A DNA stretch of 64,000 nucleotides from Caenorhabditis remanei (Eukaryota; Nematoda; Chromadorea; Rhabditida; Rhabditidae). The position numbers and the translations under genes were made by a program. Each line of letters opens with the position of its first letter. Position 1 is the stretch's first letter. The notes under the pieces are model-generated. The model saw nothing but the letters and a program-made list of their open reading frames with translations. It ran no database searches and was not told the origin of the DNA. Shown here one piece after another: positions 1-13,600 of this stretch. The stretch is from positions 4,941,717 to 5,005,716 of the forward strand of contig NC_071330.1 in the NCBI RefSeq assembly GCF_010183535.1, in the 5' to 3' direction.

Positions 1-13
1 AATAATAAGTAAT

Positions 14-160
14 GGATCTACCCACGAAGAAAACTTGTACCATTTAATGCACTTTAATTCTATTCACGAATGCAATTTAATGCATTTTTTGCATTTTTCT
101 GCCATAAAAATGCATTATTTTGCGTTCGTGGGTAGGAAAGGTTTCTTCGTGGGTAGGTCC
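14..160. repeat. Short inverted-repeat (MITE-like) element
   Basis: GGATCTACCCACGAAGAAA at the left is mirrored by TTTCTTCGTGGGTAGGTCC at the right, so the ends are inverted repeats of about 19 bases with one mismatch. The interior is AT-rich with repeated TGCATTTTT words. No coding capacity. Confidence 0.75.
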
Positions 161-1552
161 ATAATGATGGCCTAGAAATCCAATTTTTGCATTTCTAGGC
201 CACTCAAGGAAAACTCGAAAAACCAACAAAAAAAAAGATCTCTAGACTCCAAATATGTATACCTCTACATTTTTACAACCCCCCCCCTTTCGGTACCGCC
301 CATCTTCTCGGAAGTACTTTATGAGGTGTCGGAGATTTCTGATTGCAGATCATTAACATATTTTAATGACTCCTCTCTTCCTCTCCGATGTATCGGAAGA
401 TTATTCGATTTATGATCGGGTTTTTATTTGTTTGCTAGTGCGGGGAATATGTATTAGTGGTGGTAGTCTGGTGTAGGAAGCTGGGGTGACGTTGACGCGG
501 TTTTTAAATAGCTACCAAGGTTACTGTATTTATAGAAGATCTTAGAAATTCAATTTTTGGGTTACTGTAGTAATTCGTTGTCAACTGCAGTACTTGTCAT
601 GAGCTATATGTAGTAGTATTTCTATAGTCGCAGCAAGGTTTGAGAAAATGCGCCCTAACGAAATGACATTGCGCCCTAACAAAATAATATAACGAAATGA
701 TATTGAGAATGATTAACACCAAATTTTCGCTCTGATTCAACAGAGAGCTGTCTTGTGTGCTGGTAAGATTTCACGAACATATCGAATTTGAAAGTTAAAC
801 CATTTATTCCGTGTACTACTCTCGGACTATTTTTATTGTAGAATCCACTTGTCTCCGGCTAAAAATACCTTTCGGACCACTTCCTAATAGGATCCCGACT
901 AAGAAGTCACAATTTTTTTCAAAATCTGTTCTAAATTTCCCCCTTCTTAACCATCCCCAACCCCTTTCAAGACTACCGTACTCCCATTCCCTTCCCCGCT
1001 GTTTCTTCTTCTTCTTCTTTTCCAAAACTTAACCCCTCCTGCTACCACCCTCTCAACTCTCAACTCTTCAATACATGTACATCCATAAAATAAGGCGGTA
1101 TTTTCTGTTTGAAGTGACACATAAAACATGCGGAGAAAGGTGAAAAGAAGGAGAATAAGCACAAGTTTTTGTGCATGCAGAAATATGATATTGGTGATAA
1201 AACAAAGTTGAAAGAAAAAAAAACTAGAAGAGGGTAGGAGGGAAACGGTAGCAGTTGATAGTGAGGAGGAGAAGAGTCTGGGGTGTCGATGGCGCGTTTA
1301 GAAAATGAGATTTTAAAGAAGTGGTCAAAGTACACTCAAGTTTGGGAATAGTTGACTGAGCCGGTATAAAAATTTACATTGGAGCAGTGGTTACTATGTT
1401 TTGTACCGGAGCTCCGAGTGAATATGTTTTTTTTTTTCAAAATCCGAGTGAATATGTTTTTTTTATTGTTTTGCAGTGGTTTTGAGTCAAAAAGTGTTTG
1501 AATTAGAACTGGTATGAATTAGAACTGATTTCAAACGCTATATGGTTAACGT

Positions 1553-1880
1553 TGAGAGTCTGGCACGGCCTCCCTGATGGTATCACAATATTGATTGTTT
1601 ATGGACTCTTTAGATCAAAAGTAGAGCTTCATTTTTGTAGTTGACAACATTTTTGTACGGGCACATCTTGAGAAGTTACAATCAATCAATGTAAACAGCT
1701 CAAAAAAATCTTCTTATAGCACTGAAAAATGGCAACAATTACTTTGGCGATTGATAACTTTTTAGGATGTGCCCGTACAAAAAAAGTTGTCAACTATACA
1801 AAAATAAAACTTTACTTATGATCTATACACTCCATAAACATTCGATATTGTGATACCATCAAGGAGGCCGTATCACACTC
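1553..1880. repeat. Palindromic dispersed repeat, family C copy 1
   Basis: The left arm (CTGGCACGGCCTCCCTGATG, TTGTAGTTGACAAC, TTGTACGGGCAC) is repeated in reverse complement in the right arm (GTGCCCGTACAAAAA, GTTGTCAACTA, CATCAAGGAGGCCGT). Related copies occur at 44383-44720, 55190-55470 and, partly, in introns at 34720-34990 and 36740-37060. A non-autonomous foldback or MITE family is the likely identity. Confidence 0.75.
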
Positions 1881-2847
1881 TCAAAGTTGATAATTCTCAA
1901 CTAAAACCTGCAAGTGTCGCAATATTCATGGCCAGTACTGTACTTCATGCGCTACGGTACCGAAAAATTCTACAAAACTAAATGTTGAAATTACAAGGAA
2001 ATCTGATCATCAGCTTTCTAATTCGAATTCCTTCTCTTTTCATGCATTTCCATGGTATTACTCATCCCCCTCTTCCTCTCCGTCCCCCCTTTCCACCGCT
2101 CCCGTTTTTTGGGCAGACATCAAAGGAAGCCGCCCGCCCGTATCCTTTCCCTTCTCCGTTCTCGGGAACAAGAGAAAACAATGTGTTGTATTTGGAAATA
2201 GAGAAGATAGACTATTATTTTTGAATTCCAGGTGGTCTCTTCTTCCTTTCATTTGGCGGTTTGAGATGAAAAGGGATGTGACTAATAGGCGGGAAATCTG
2301 GAACCGTTTTTGTCGGCATGGTTGTTAGGGTTTCTAAGGGGAAATTTGAATTTTTTGGGGTTTTGAATTCAAATTATTCGGATCATGTTACTCCTGTGTT
2401 TTCAATTTTCAAAATTGTCCATTATTTTGGTAGTATTTTTTAGCTTACGGGGTACTGTAATTCTTGGAAAAAGTTTTTTTCTAGTTCTGGTCATAATCAT
2501 CTCGTCTACCCAAAAAAATCTCATCTGAAAATTTGTTATTTTCAGACCACACTTTCTACCTTTCATATTTATCCGATTTGAAAGATTTGTGGCTCAAAAG
2601 ATAAATAATTTCCATTTCTACAACCTTCTGAATTTTGAAATCAATAAATATTTTTTGAAAAGAGTTATGACTGTTTGAAAAGAACTATTTTTCTGCGTTA
2701 TTCTGACAAGTTTTGCTATTTCTGGACTTTGTGATTTTCAAAAAATCGAATTTTGAGTTTTTTTATTTGGAGGCTTTTCAATTTTTCCTAACAAAAGTCT
2801 TATTTTCGTTTCAAAGGTGTTGCTCCAATTTGTTTTTCACTAACATT

Positions 2848-3045
2848 TTCAAATTCAGATCATCAAGACGCGTCGAATGAGTATAACCATGATTATATTT
2901 GGAGTAATCTAGTTTTTCAGATCCCGCCACGAAAGTACTGTACCTATTTTCGTGGTGGGACCCTCCAATACTCAAACTGCACCAAACTAGGTCATTATTA
3001 TACTCATTCGAACCGTCTCGACGCGCTGATTTTGAATATAACAAT
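2848..3045. repeat. Palindromic repeat
   Basis: Two arms of about 80-90 bases pair imperfectly: CGCGTCGAATGAGTATAA on the left mirrors TTATACTCATTCGAACCG on the right, and CCCGCCACGAAA mirrors TTTCGTGGTGGGA in the middle. A 155-codon open frame on the minus strand across it is a by-product of the palindrome. Confidence 0.75.
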
Positions 3046-6000
3046 TTTACTCCCCAAAACTTTTTCTGTAAAAAATTATATCTCATTTTCCGACCCCCAA
3101 CTGCTTTTTCCCTTTCATCATGCTCCTCCAATTTCTCATCCTCCCATTCGTTCCCATTAAAATGGTGAATGTTGGCGAGAAAAGAGAAAAAAGACGAATC
3201 GTCACATTCTTTTTCGATTCGATTCATGAAGAGAGGAGGACCACAAAATAGAAAAGAGCCGCCTTTCTTTTTTTTCATTGCTCTCGGTTTTCGGAAGAAG
3301 AAAAAGAGGGAGCAGACTAATTATGTGTTGATGGGACACAAGAATTAGGAGGGGGATGGAGAGAAGGGAATGGGAGTTCTATTGGTTGCGGGGATAGGAA
3401 ACAAGAAAGAGCAAACGGACAATTTATGGGTGGGAACGTGAAAAAACAATTTTTGTGAAAATTGAACTTAGAAATTGAGAAGTAGTCTGAATAACCTGGT
3501 AGAGCAAGTTGCAGGGATTCTAAATTTATTTTGAATTTTTTCCAACGATCAAAACGGATCGAGCTACGATTATATTTAAATTGCTACATTTAAAGTTGCT
3601 GTAACTCGGTTCATTTGAGGTTTTTTTCTGAAAACTGATTCAGGATCAGCTTTCTTGTAATATACTTTTATTTCATGGAATATTATTAGCTAGTTGTTAT
3701 AAGTTTTGCTCAAGAGAAAAGTGCACTAACAAGAAACCATCGGAGAAACGAGACTTCCAAAGTTATCACACTTGAAATCACTGTATCTTGGTTCATTTTG
3801 GTGCTAGAACAATTTTGAATATAGATTCAGAATCCTCGTGTTATCAGCTTTCCAACGGTGCATTTATCAGGTAGACTTTATTATGTATGAGTAGTTCAAT
3901 TCTGAGTAACATGTATTACTTAAAATTAAGACGTTGATGGCATGCCTATAAGTTACAGGAAGTTTCCTCAGCGAGTTGACTATCAAAATTTCTAAAAACG
4001 TTACCAAATATATTTCTGACTCTGAGAATTTCAAGTTTGTAACAAAATTACTCATCCTGGTGAATTATAGTCGTCCTAAACTGTCAGATATGAAGCAATG
4101 TTCTGAGACATACTTTTTTTTTTTCAAGAGTTCCTGTTGTTACGTCATAACTCGACTGATTCAAGACTGAAAAAATAGGTTGTTTATCACATTAATTAAA
4201 TTCCAATAGTCGAATAAATCGAATGTAGTATTTATAGAGCTGCTTGACCTTTTTTGCTAGATTTCTGACAACTTGAATAAACATTTACTCAGTATCTGAA
4301 ATTTCATCCTATGAAAAAAGCGGTTTTGTATTGTCAACGTACATAGTGACTACAGTTCATTTTTAGGCCTTTTTATGGTATTTTTAACAAAATGCGGATG
4401 AACCTGTCTTCTGCAAGCTCAAAAATTATGTTGTGGTAGCTTTTTCATCAGAATCTGCGTACCATATCAACTGATTACCCATACATCCTTTGTTCCTTTC
4501 ACATTTATCATACCATCCCCCTTATTTCATAACTCACCTCACCCCACCTCTACCATATCCCCATCCCCTTTTCTCCCCTGATCCTAATCCCCATCCCCCA
4601 TCAATATCTGTTCTATTCTGTGTAACACAACACGTGTATCAATTTGGCACCTATCTGGCTCAGCCCAACCTCTTGGTTATGTTTAATCACGTATGATCAT
4701 GATTTGGTATTATAGTTTTTCTTAACCGATATTCCATTTCATATAAATACATTTCCCCAAAATTTTGGCAACACATCGTTCTCTCCCTCCTACCCTTCCC
4801 ATTCTGTTAATCATAAATCACACCGCTATCAATGACGCATTCTGCCGAGTGTACCTGTCAGAACATGTATCATTCTGATGTTATGAGGTGCTTAGGGACA
4901 TTACCTTTTTTAAATGGTAAATTTAGGAATTTTTCAGACTTGCAACGAACCGGGCCCGGCCCCTTTGTACAAAAATAGTCGAATTTTCAACCTTTTTTTT
5001 TAGTGTCGATAAAACCTTAAGCGTATATAGGAGTTTAAACTATTTTTGATAAGAATTTCAAAAAATGTCAAACACTTTGAAATTTTGTGACTATGTCCAC
5101 AGGTAGCTCCAGTGGTTACTGTAGGTGTACCAACCGTTGAAGTTGTCTAGCTTTGAAAGGCTGTAACTAGATAAATACCAATTGAATTTCTTTGATTTTT
5201 ATATTTTTGAATAGCTTGAGTTTAGATCTTTATTTTTACTCTTAAGATTGTTTTGATACGGTCCCATCGTAGACAGTTACACGCGCTTGAACTTAAGGTG
5301 CCGTTTGACAGTTTTGACCACGATGAGCTAGACTTCTCCATGTACCTATGTATAAGTTCTCAGAGAAAGACTGTACAAAAAAATAGATACTACAAAAATA
5401 AAGATCTAAACAAGGGCTACTTATATATGTTAAAATTATCAAAATCTATAAAATCTGTGCTTTGTGAGAAGTCTTCAAAGTCGGGCAATTTTTCAAAAAA
5501 TTATCAAAAATTGAATTTTAAAAACTTTTTTTCTTCGAACTGTTTACGATTCCGATTTTTGCTGAAACGATTTATTATGTTTTTTCAATCAGATTTATTT
5601 TTTTCTTCCATTATTTTCTCTTTTTAAAATTCTCAATTTTTTCAATTTCGCATTAATCCTTCATTTTGCCCCAAAATCCCAAACCCCACAAACTACCGTA
5701 CCCCCAATACTAGTCATTATCCTTTTCATTTTTTTCTTGAATTCCAAAATTTAATTTATTTTGACATTTCTCTAAACCAAAATGTTATCTAAATTAAATC
5801 TTTGTACAAATATTTTCATATCTATACAAACTAATTACCATAAATGAATCTGCCGCCACTAAATTCTGAAGAGCCTCATCCTCCTCCCCACCATCATAAA
5901 TATGACATTAAGAGGATGTATGTCCCTTATCCCAATATTATTCTACCATAAACTAGCCCCGCCCCCTCATCTTTCTATTGGCCGCGCCGCGTGACTCCGC

Positions 6001-6599
6001 CCACTTCTCTCTATTTCTCTCGGCTTCCCCCGACCCCAGTCAAGCGCCCATCGGACCAATATTTCATCAGGCGCCTGCCCCCACTTCACCAACATATTTC
6101 AATTCTCTCATTCTCATTCTTCTCTTTTTCATTTATATATACGTATATCTCAATTAATTGTTAACTGCTTCTTTCGGGAGGGCCTCTCTCTACTCCATCC
6201 ATCCCAACCATTTATTTTCTCTAGTTTATTAGTTTTCGGCCGTCTTCCGATAATGTTGCCGAGTGGATGGGGGGAGGAGTAAGACTATAATTTAAATTTA
6301 ATGATAATGAGGTGATGAAATGAACAAGAATTGATTTATTGACAAGGGAGGGGATACGGTAGATATCAATTAGTCATGGGTATATTTATTGCGTCATTAA
6401 TTTTTTTTGTTTTATTAATAGAATTAATCAGCTTTGGTTGGGGCGCCTTCAGCGCGCTTTCATTTTGAGCTTGATTTATCTTTTTTTTTATAATTTCAAG
6501 TTTCTACGTTACTGTAGATTGTAAATATACTGTAAAAACAATAATTAGTTTATTTTAGAATGTAAATACAGTCAAAACTGTATATACACCAAAAATTGT

Positions 6600-6900
6600 A
6601 TGATCCTGAAAATCAGCCAAGAGATACCGTCACGAGGTCCCATTCAACTTTCCAACCACAAAACATATATCATCTGATAGCCCAGACATAGATCTCCATT
6701 TTTGTAATTAATAACTTTCTTGTAACATTTTATCCTGATGAGTTGTAAGCAATTGAAAGTTAATTACAACAAATGCCTCCTTCCAGGTTCCCTAACTTCA
6801 ATCAACTGTAACTTATCAGGGAAACGGTGTGGAAAAATGTGGTCAACTACAAAAATAACGAATTCAAACTGAACTATCTAATTATATTTAAAATTTGTAA
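6600..6900. repeat. Weak imperfect inverted repeat (family C-like)
   Basis: AGATCTCCATTTTTGTAATTAATAAC-like words on the left and GTCAACTACAAAAATAACG-like words on the right, around a centre holding CCTGATGAGTTGTAAGC and its partial mirror. It resembles a decayed member of the family at 1553-1880. Boundaries are approximate. Confidence 0.4.
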
Positions 6901-7660
6901 ATTCAACCGTAGGGAACACGATAACCTTACTTGAATATTGATCGGGTTTCCATTTCTAGGGGGAACCGGAAGTTGAACCGGTTTGACTGTACGGTGAAGT
7001 TGGAAGAGTGTAATTTAGGTAATTAGGGGTTCAATTAAGGCAAAATGAGTTTTTTTTTGTCAGATAGAAAAACGGAGTAATTAATGCAGCTTTATAACAT
7101 TTTGTTTAAAAAAACCAACAATATGAAATTTATTCATAATTTTCGAAGTTACTAATTTTAAAAATTTAAATAAATAAAAATAGTCTCCAATTTCCAGCTT
7201 TCAAATAATACATCATATATGCCAGGACTATATCGATCGAGGTTGGATGTGTGAACTTCAAAAACTAATTTCAATTTTAATTTCAAATTGGAATAGCTTA
7301 GATACCAGAAAACCATACTTAAATAATAATTATATTTTAAGAATCTCCAGGTCCTCAGCTTCCTAAAAATGTATCATACCTGCCAACAATTTATTCAAGA
7401 AAGTCAAATACGTAACTTTGAAAAAATTGATCTAGAAACTCTTCTAACCAAAAAAAGCCACTTCTCAATTTTCTCTTGCTCCCGAAATCCCCCTCCCATC
7501 CCATCCCATCTCATCTTCTTTTTCTTCTCCACCTCCATATCTTCTACCCTTCAATTACCATTTCAATCTCCTTTTTCCATTCCAGATCTCTCTTCCATCA
7601 CGCACCTTCTCCCAACATCCCCCTCCTTCTCCACCCAACGTCCACTCCGAACACCCGTAA

Positions 7661-10600
7661 ATGAGCATGTATCCCGGATGGACAGGCGATGATTCGTACT
7701 GGGCGGGCGCCGGCACAACAGCTCCCGCTTCATCCGGCACATCTGCCTCGTCGACGGCTTCGTCCACCGCCGCCGCTGCAGCCGCTGCCAATAATTTGAA
7801 GGTGGGTTTACTTTTTTTAATCATGTATAGTACGGTAGAGCGCGGTTGCCTTATCATGAACCATCATGTTCTATTCTACTAAACAGCTCATTTCACCCTG
7901 CGTGTTTAGTAATAGTACGGTAGAGCGCGGTTACCTTTTAATGAATTTGTGGTTTGCTACAAAAGTTGAACGTTCAAGATAGAACCTTGACCACAAATCA
8001 TTTTTCTCCTGCAAAAATAAGAAATTAGTTGTCTTATCATTCGGAAATTGGTTCGGTTAGTTCATATTTTCGTCATGAACCTTTTGACGATCAAATGTTG
8101 AGGTACTGTATGAGGTACCTATTTCTTGCAAAAAGATCTTACCACAAAAAGTTTATGGGTTACTGTAGCTTTAAAAAAAGATGGTATGTTCAACAAGGTT
8201 CAAAAATTCTAAATTTTAGATTTCCTGCGTTTTCCAGCGTTTTTCCTCACACGAACGTCAGAAATACTGTCAAATACCCCCTTCTGCGCCAACCTAGTAC
8301 TCTTCACCAATACGATTCAATTTTTGAGTTTACACTACTTTTTCCTCTTGAAAGTTGACGATTTCAAATTTATTAAATCTGATAGCCCTTGAAATTTCAT
8401 TTCTTCTAAGATAAAAACCATTGAAAAGAAACAAAATTGAACGAAGTTACGACATTTTTAGTGGCGCTCTCTTACTGCTAGTTTGCGATTAGAGCGCGCT
8501 TGCACCATCAAGCTACTCAAGACGCCGTCAAGTACTTTATCAATAGAGCGCATTTTCAGACATACGAACTCTACAATCACACCTACATGAACAATATGAA
8601 GCACATGCTGGCTGCAGGCTGGATGGATAATTCTACTAATCCGTAAGGATTTTTAATGAAGAAACTTTTGATCTACAAATATTTCTACAGATTTGCCTAC
8701 AATCCCCTTCAAGCCACGTCAGCGAATTTCGGAGAGTCTCGCACATCAATGCCAGCAATCTCACAGCCAGTTTTTCCATGGATGAAAATGGGCGGTCAGT
8801 TTTTTCAAAAAAAAACTTTTCTATTTCCTCATAAAACGAAAGTAATGTACACAAACATATGGGTCATTTCGGACATTTTATTAGCATCGCCTCTACGGAG
8901 GTACATATGTCAGGGGGTAATAATGACCGCCAAAAAGGTGTGAAGAAATGAGGAAAGACACACTTTTTCGATGCTTATCTCACACTGGAGACTCATGGCG
9001 GTATAATAGAAGAAAAAGAGGGAGACCACCCGCGAAAAACAGAAAACGGACAAAAAATATGGCGACATGGCGGTCTCTTTTAGGGAATAGAGGGGATCTG
9101 ATCGCGGGAGAGGGGAGAATTTTTTGATTTATTTATGATAGTTTGCAGTCAGTAGTACCCCTTAAGGTCAACAACATATAGAAAAAAGTTTTAATGATTT
9201 GGGGGATATTGGTAAGGGGTACTCGGAAAATTATTACCGTCGGACTCGTACCGGGTGAGCTACAGATGGTTGGAAACTCGGAAATATCCCGAATTATTCT
9301 TTTTGGAAATTCCGGAAATTTCGGAAACTCAGTTTTTCAGTTTTTTCATAGTGAAAGTCAATAGATATGCAGTAAAAAATAAAAATTCTGTAAATCTTGA
9401 CACTTGCAGCAATTTCTTTCGATTCCGCACAAATTATTTTTCTTAGCATTTTGAAAATATTTGAAATTTTAGAAATTTCGGAACCGAATTTTTTCCAAAA
9501 AATTTCTAGTTTCGATAAGAAAATTCGGAAATTTTCCAACGGAAAAAAGTTCCGAAAAAAGTCGGAATTTTCGGAATTTCCTATTTCCGTTCCGTTCCGC
9601 ACATCCCTGGTAACTACCGTTTACCCAACCAACCTGCCGTAAATTGTAGCCCTTTAGACATTAGTTTATACCTCTAAAAATAATTCAATTTGTATGATTT
9701 TCAGCTCAAAAGATGGAGAATTTCACGGGCTTCAATTGTGTATAATTTTCAGAACTAAGATTTTTCCATAATAATTTATGACGGGTTGAAGTAGGGTCGC
9801 GTTTTTGCAGACTCAAATTAACTCGAGATAAGTTAATTGGTTGTTACTCAATTAAAAATCTTTAAAAGTTACTTAGTTTTCTAATCCATCTTTTCGGACT
9901 GGTGGCCTAACTTTTGCATTTTTGATTTTCTAGGCCACTTCCAACTAGCCAGTAAATCATAATTTTGTGGGAAATGAGACATCGATAAACTAAAAATTCT
10001 ATGATATAAATACGAACCTATATATTCCTGACTTTTCAATTTTCAGTTTTGTGAAATCTGACCAATTTTGACTAAGAAAGCTTGTATCTGCTTCAGAGCG
10101 TGTCCTGTTTTTTCAAATTTTTAATATGTTTTAGAGCAAGTTTAGATCTACATTTTTGCAGTTAGTTACCTTTTTGTACGACGTTTCCCTGACGAGTTAT
10201 AGCCTTTTGAGCTAGAACAACCTTCAAATGACATCTTTCTTCAAACATCTATAACTTTTAAAGGAAACTTTGTACGAAAAAGTTGTAAACTGCAAAAAGA
10301 AAGATCACGACTTCAGCGTTTCATCAAAATCAAATTTGTACCTATCAGATAATTTCGGAGACTATGGCGTGCTTTGATAGATTTAAGCTTCTACATATTG
10401 GTATTGAAAATTGTAAATATCTGACCAAAATTTTCTGTACTTTTTTGCAACAAAAAAAAATCATTTCTTTATTGATTTATCACATCATAGATGAAATGAT
10501 TCAGTATCTGTTCATTTCGTTCTCTTCTCATTTTTTTTGGAGAAAAGACGGAAAACCGAGAAAAAAAAGAAGTAGAAGAAGGAGATACACACACAAATAC

Positions 10601-13600
10601 ACGAGACTGAGAATCTTCCTCTTGCTGTCTCTTTTCCCGAATCATTTATTTTCCCTCGTCTCCCTTTGAAGTATGCCGCCGCCGTGCCAGAAAACCCCGC
10701 GAATGCCAAATGGAAGGGAGTTGGGGGGCTCCGGAATGTAGTAAATTCTCTTGTCCATTGATTTATTTATTTCAATGTTCACTCAGATATCAGCTAACAA
10801 GTTGTACTACAACACCGAGCTGTCAAAATGTTTGCGGTTCGGATGACCCGGTTGGAGCATTTACGACATGAGACTAGGCTCAGGAGAGCAGCTGCTCTCC
10901 TGGAGAACACGGGCGGCTCGTCGTCGCCTTCCTCTAATCTGATGATTTACGGTTGGAGATGAAATTGTGGAAAACGGGGGGATGGAGGGGGAACGGAACT
11001 ATCCGGATTAGTGAAAGGGGATTAGGCAGGAGTTTGTAATTTTGTGACAGCTGAGATTACAAGAATCGGTAGATCATAAGGATATAGGGGGAAATTGAGA
11101 AAAGAAGGTTGTTCGCAGAAAAGCTAAGAAAAAAGTCAATTTCACAAAATGAAGGTTACCGTAATTCCATTGATCTCAACGTTTTTCCAATTATTTTACC
11201 GTTTTCCTACTCAGAAAACAATGCAAAAGATAAGCTATAGAAAAGCTATAGAAATAAGCTATAGAAAAATTTGAATAACCGACGTACTGTAATTTTCAGA
11301 CCTAATTTTCTCTGCTCGAAAATAAGCAGATACTGGTGATTTTTATACCAAAAGATAGGGATTTTCAAGGGCTATCGTTATGTTTTAATTTGAAAACTTT
11401 GGGACTAGTTTTGAAGAAGTTATGAGACTTTGAAGTATAGCTCCATTTTTTTGAAAGAACATTTCGAGACCAGTTATCCAATAACTTGATAACAAATCTT
11501 TGCAATTTCAAATTCTAACGGTCGAAATAACTCATTTTTTGGTATTCAGACCACATTGAAACCAGAAAAACCAATGTTTTGAGGTTTCCCGTCTCTCCTC
11601 ATATAAATTTCTGAAATTCAAAAATTGGAGTGGCCTAGAAATGCCAAAAGTGAAAATCCAGCCCACAAATTCAAAATCTCCCGCAATTTTCCTGAAAATT
11701 GGAACTTTTTCGTCCAAAAAAGGACGATTTACCGCCAGGTTATCTACTTGGCCTATTTTCCTAAAAACTGGATTTCTAGGCCATCAATACTTATTTTCCT
11801 ACTTTCACAAAAGTTCTGAGGAAAACTCGCCCCACTGTACTCCTCACTGCTATTTCCGCTTGTCGTTAATTAGTTTCATCTCTTCTTCTTTTTCCAATTT
11901 TCCCATTAACTTTTTTTGATTTACGTCTCCGATGACACCTACAGTAGTCCCTCTAAAACTTTCTAATCGGAAACTGAAATCTAATCGAACACACATTCCG
12001 TTTATTTTTTGAGTGAAAAAAAGAGAGGAACAGGTTCTTTTTGTACTTCATGGGCGGTCTTCTTCATAGAAGATTTCAGATGATGCACTTTTTAGAAAAA
12101 AGACGTGAAATGAAGAAGGTACAGTAACCCCCTTCCTCATTAGGAGGGATTCAGGATGGAGGGGGCAGATGGCTGAATTTCAATGAGGATTTGAAGGGAA
12201 AAATTGGGAGAAAATGGAGTGGTGTAGGGTGTTGCAATAAGAAGAATTGGGCAGAGAGAAGACACGCAGGGGGTTAGAAATTGTTGAATGGGGTTACGGT
12301 AGGAGTGATGTATTGATCATGCAGTGGATGGGGTTTTGGGGGATATTTTGGATGTTTGAAGTCTTTTAGTCTTGGGGTGACAAAATATACCCAATTATAA
12401 GCTCTCTAAGTTTTTCATCCTTAATTCTGTACTTATCTATTAATATCGGTTCACGAACACTTGCCGGGGGTGTTAAAGGCGCATGAAATTTGTTCAGATG
12501 GGCATCGTAGTTGAAATCGGTGAAAAGCCGTATTTTACTACGGTTTTTCATGCTTTCAACTACGAGACCCATCCTAACAAATTCCATGCACCTTTAACAC
12601 TCCCTGGAAAGTGTTCGTGAACCGATAATAGTTTTTCAACCTGTACACGTCTTTATGTTTTCTTTTTCCCAACCGTTCTTTCCTACCCTTGATGACTATT
12701 AATATCTTATTGAGCTAAATTTAAACCATTGCCTCCGTGACTATTATTTTCCCTAATGCAATGTTTTTGTGATATGTTGCAGTCTGAGTTTCCACTTCTA
12801 GTTTCCTCGTGATCAATTGTTATTAGCGTTACCGAGAAAGTTCTAGATAGATGGACTGACGACCTCAAACTTTCGTACGTACTTCCATGGACCAACTTTG
12901 AAATATTGTCATAATCTCAGTTTTACTTTAATCTTTTCTATTTTTGAGCATGTTTTAGAAGAAGTCTAACGCTTCCCTTTTGCTATTGACACCTTTTTCG
13001 CAAAAGCTTTCACCAAGAAGTTATAGACTGTTGAAATGGTGCTTCCCCCGATCTTCCTTTTGATGTCACAATCGACTAACTTAAAAACCGTGTTGTTCTT
13101 CATCAGTTCATGTTTTACCCTATTGTTCAAGTAGGGAACTTTCTCGAACAGTTTTAGCTATAGTCGTTTCAAGAACAAGTTCCTGAAAAAAGACGTGACT
13201 CATAACTTCCCGAGTAAAGCTTTTAGAAAGCTGATTTCAACTACAAAGTATTGATCTAGATGTATGTAGGCTATTAATTTTTTTCGTTTTACAACTGAAA
13301 GAACTTAACCAATATTCATCATGTTTCATAAGAAAGGCAATAATGGTTTATCAAGTCGTTTAGCTGATTTATGGATGCTGACGAATCGTGTGTGTATCAA
13401 TGATCAATGTCAAATATTAATGTTTAAATGTTCGAACTGTCACATGCAACAGTATCAGATAATCTATCAAATAATGTTACGAATATGAGCGAAAAGAGCG
13501 CTGAAATTAGCTTACCAACTCGCTTATAGGAAATGAAAATTTTCAAGTTCAGAAAAATTTGAATATTTAGTTTTAGCCAGAAGTGTAGTGCTGGATTTGA

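Larger units (their letters stand above)
1..7660. other. Non-coding region upstream of mab-5
   Basis: No exon with convincing codon use was found on either strand. The stretch holds AT-rich sequence, several palindromic repeats (listed separately) and pyrimidine-rich runs at about 4490-4600 and 7470-7640. A GC-richer island at about 5920-6100 stands out from its surroundings. Hox genes in Caenorhabditis have long regulatory upstream regions, so cis-regulatory elements of mab-5 are expected here by inference; none can be pinpointed from sequence alone. Confidence 0.6.

Noticed and set aside
2811..3278. 155-codon minus-strand open frame upstream of mab-5
   Set aside because: Much of it spans a palindromic repeat and the remainder is Lys/Glu/Phe low complexity; no domain, no splice context.
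5253..5627. 124-codon plus-strand frame
   Set aside because: Lys/Ser/Phe-rich, AT-driven; no similarity, no proper promoter or splice pattern.
7555..7857. 100-codon minus-strand frame over mab-5 exon 1
   Set aside because: Antisense shadow of the Ala/Ser-coding GC-rich exon.
9294..9642. Overlapping frames on both strands
   Set aside because: Created by the GGAAATTTCGGAA-type repeat, open in several frames at once.
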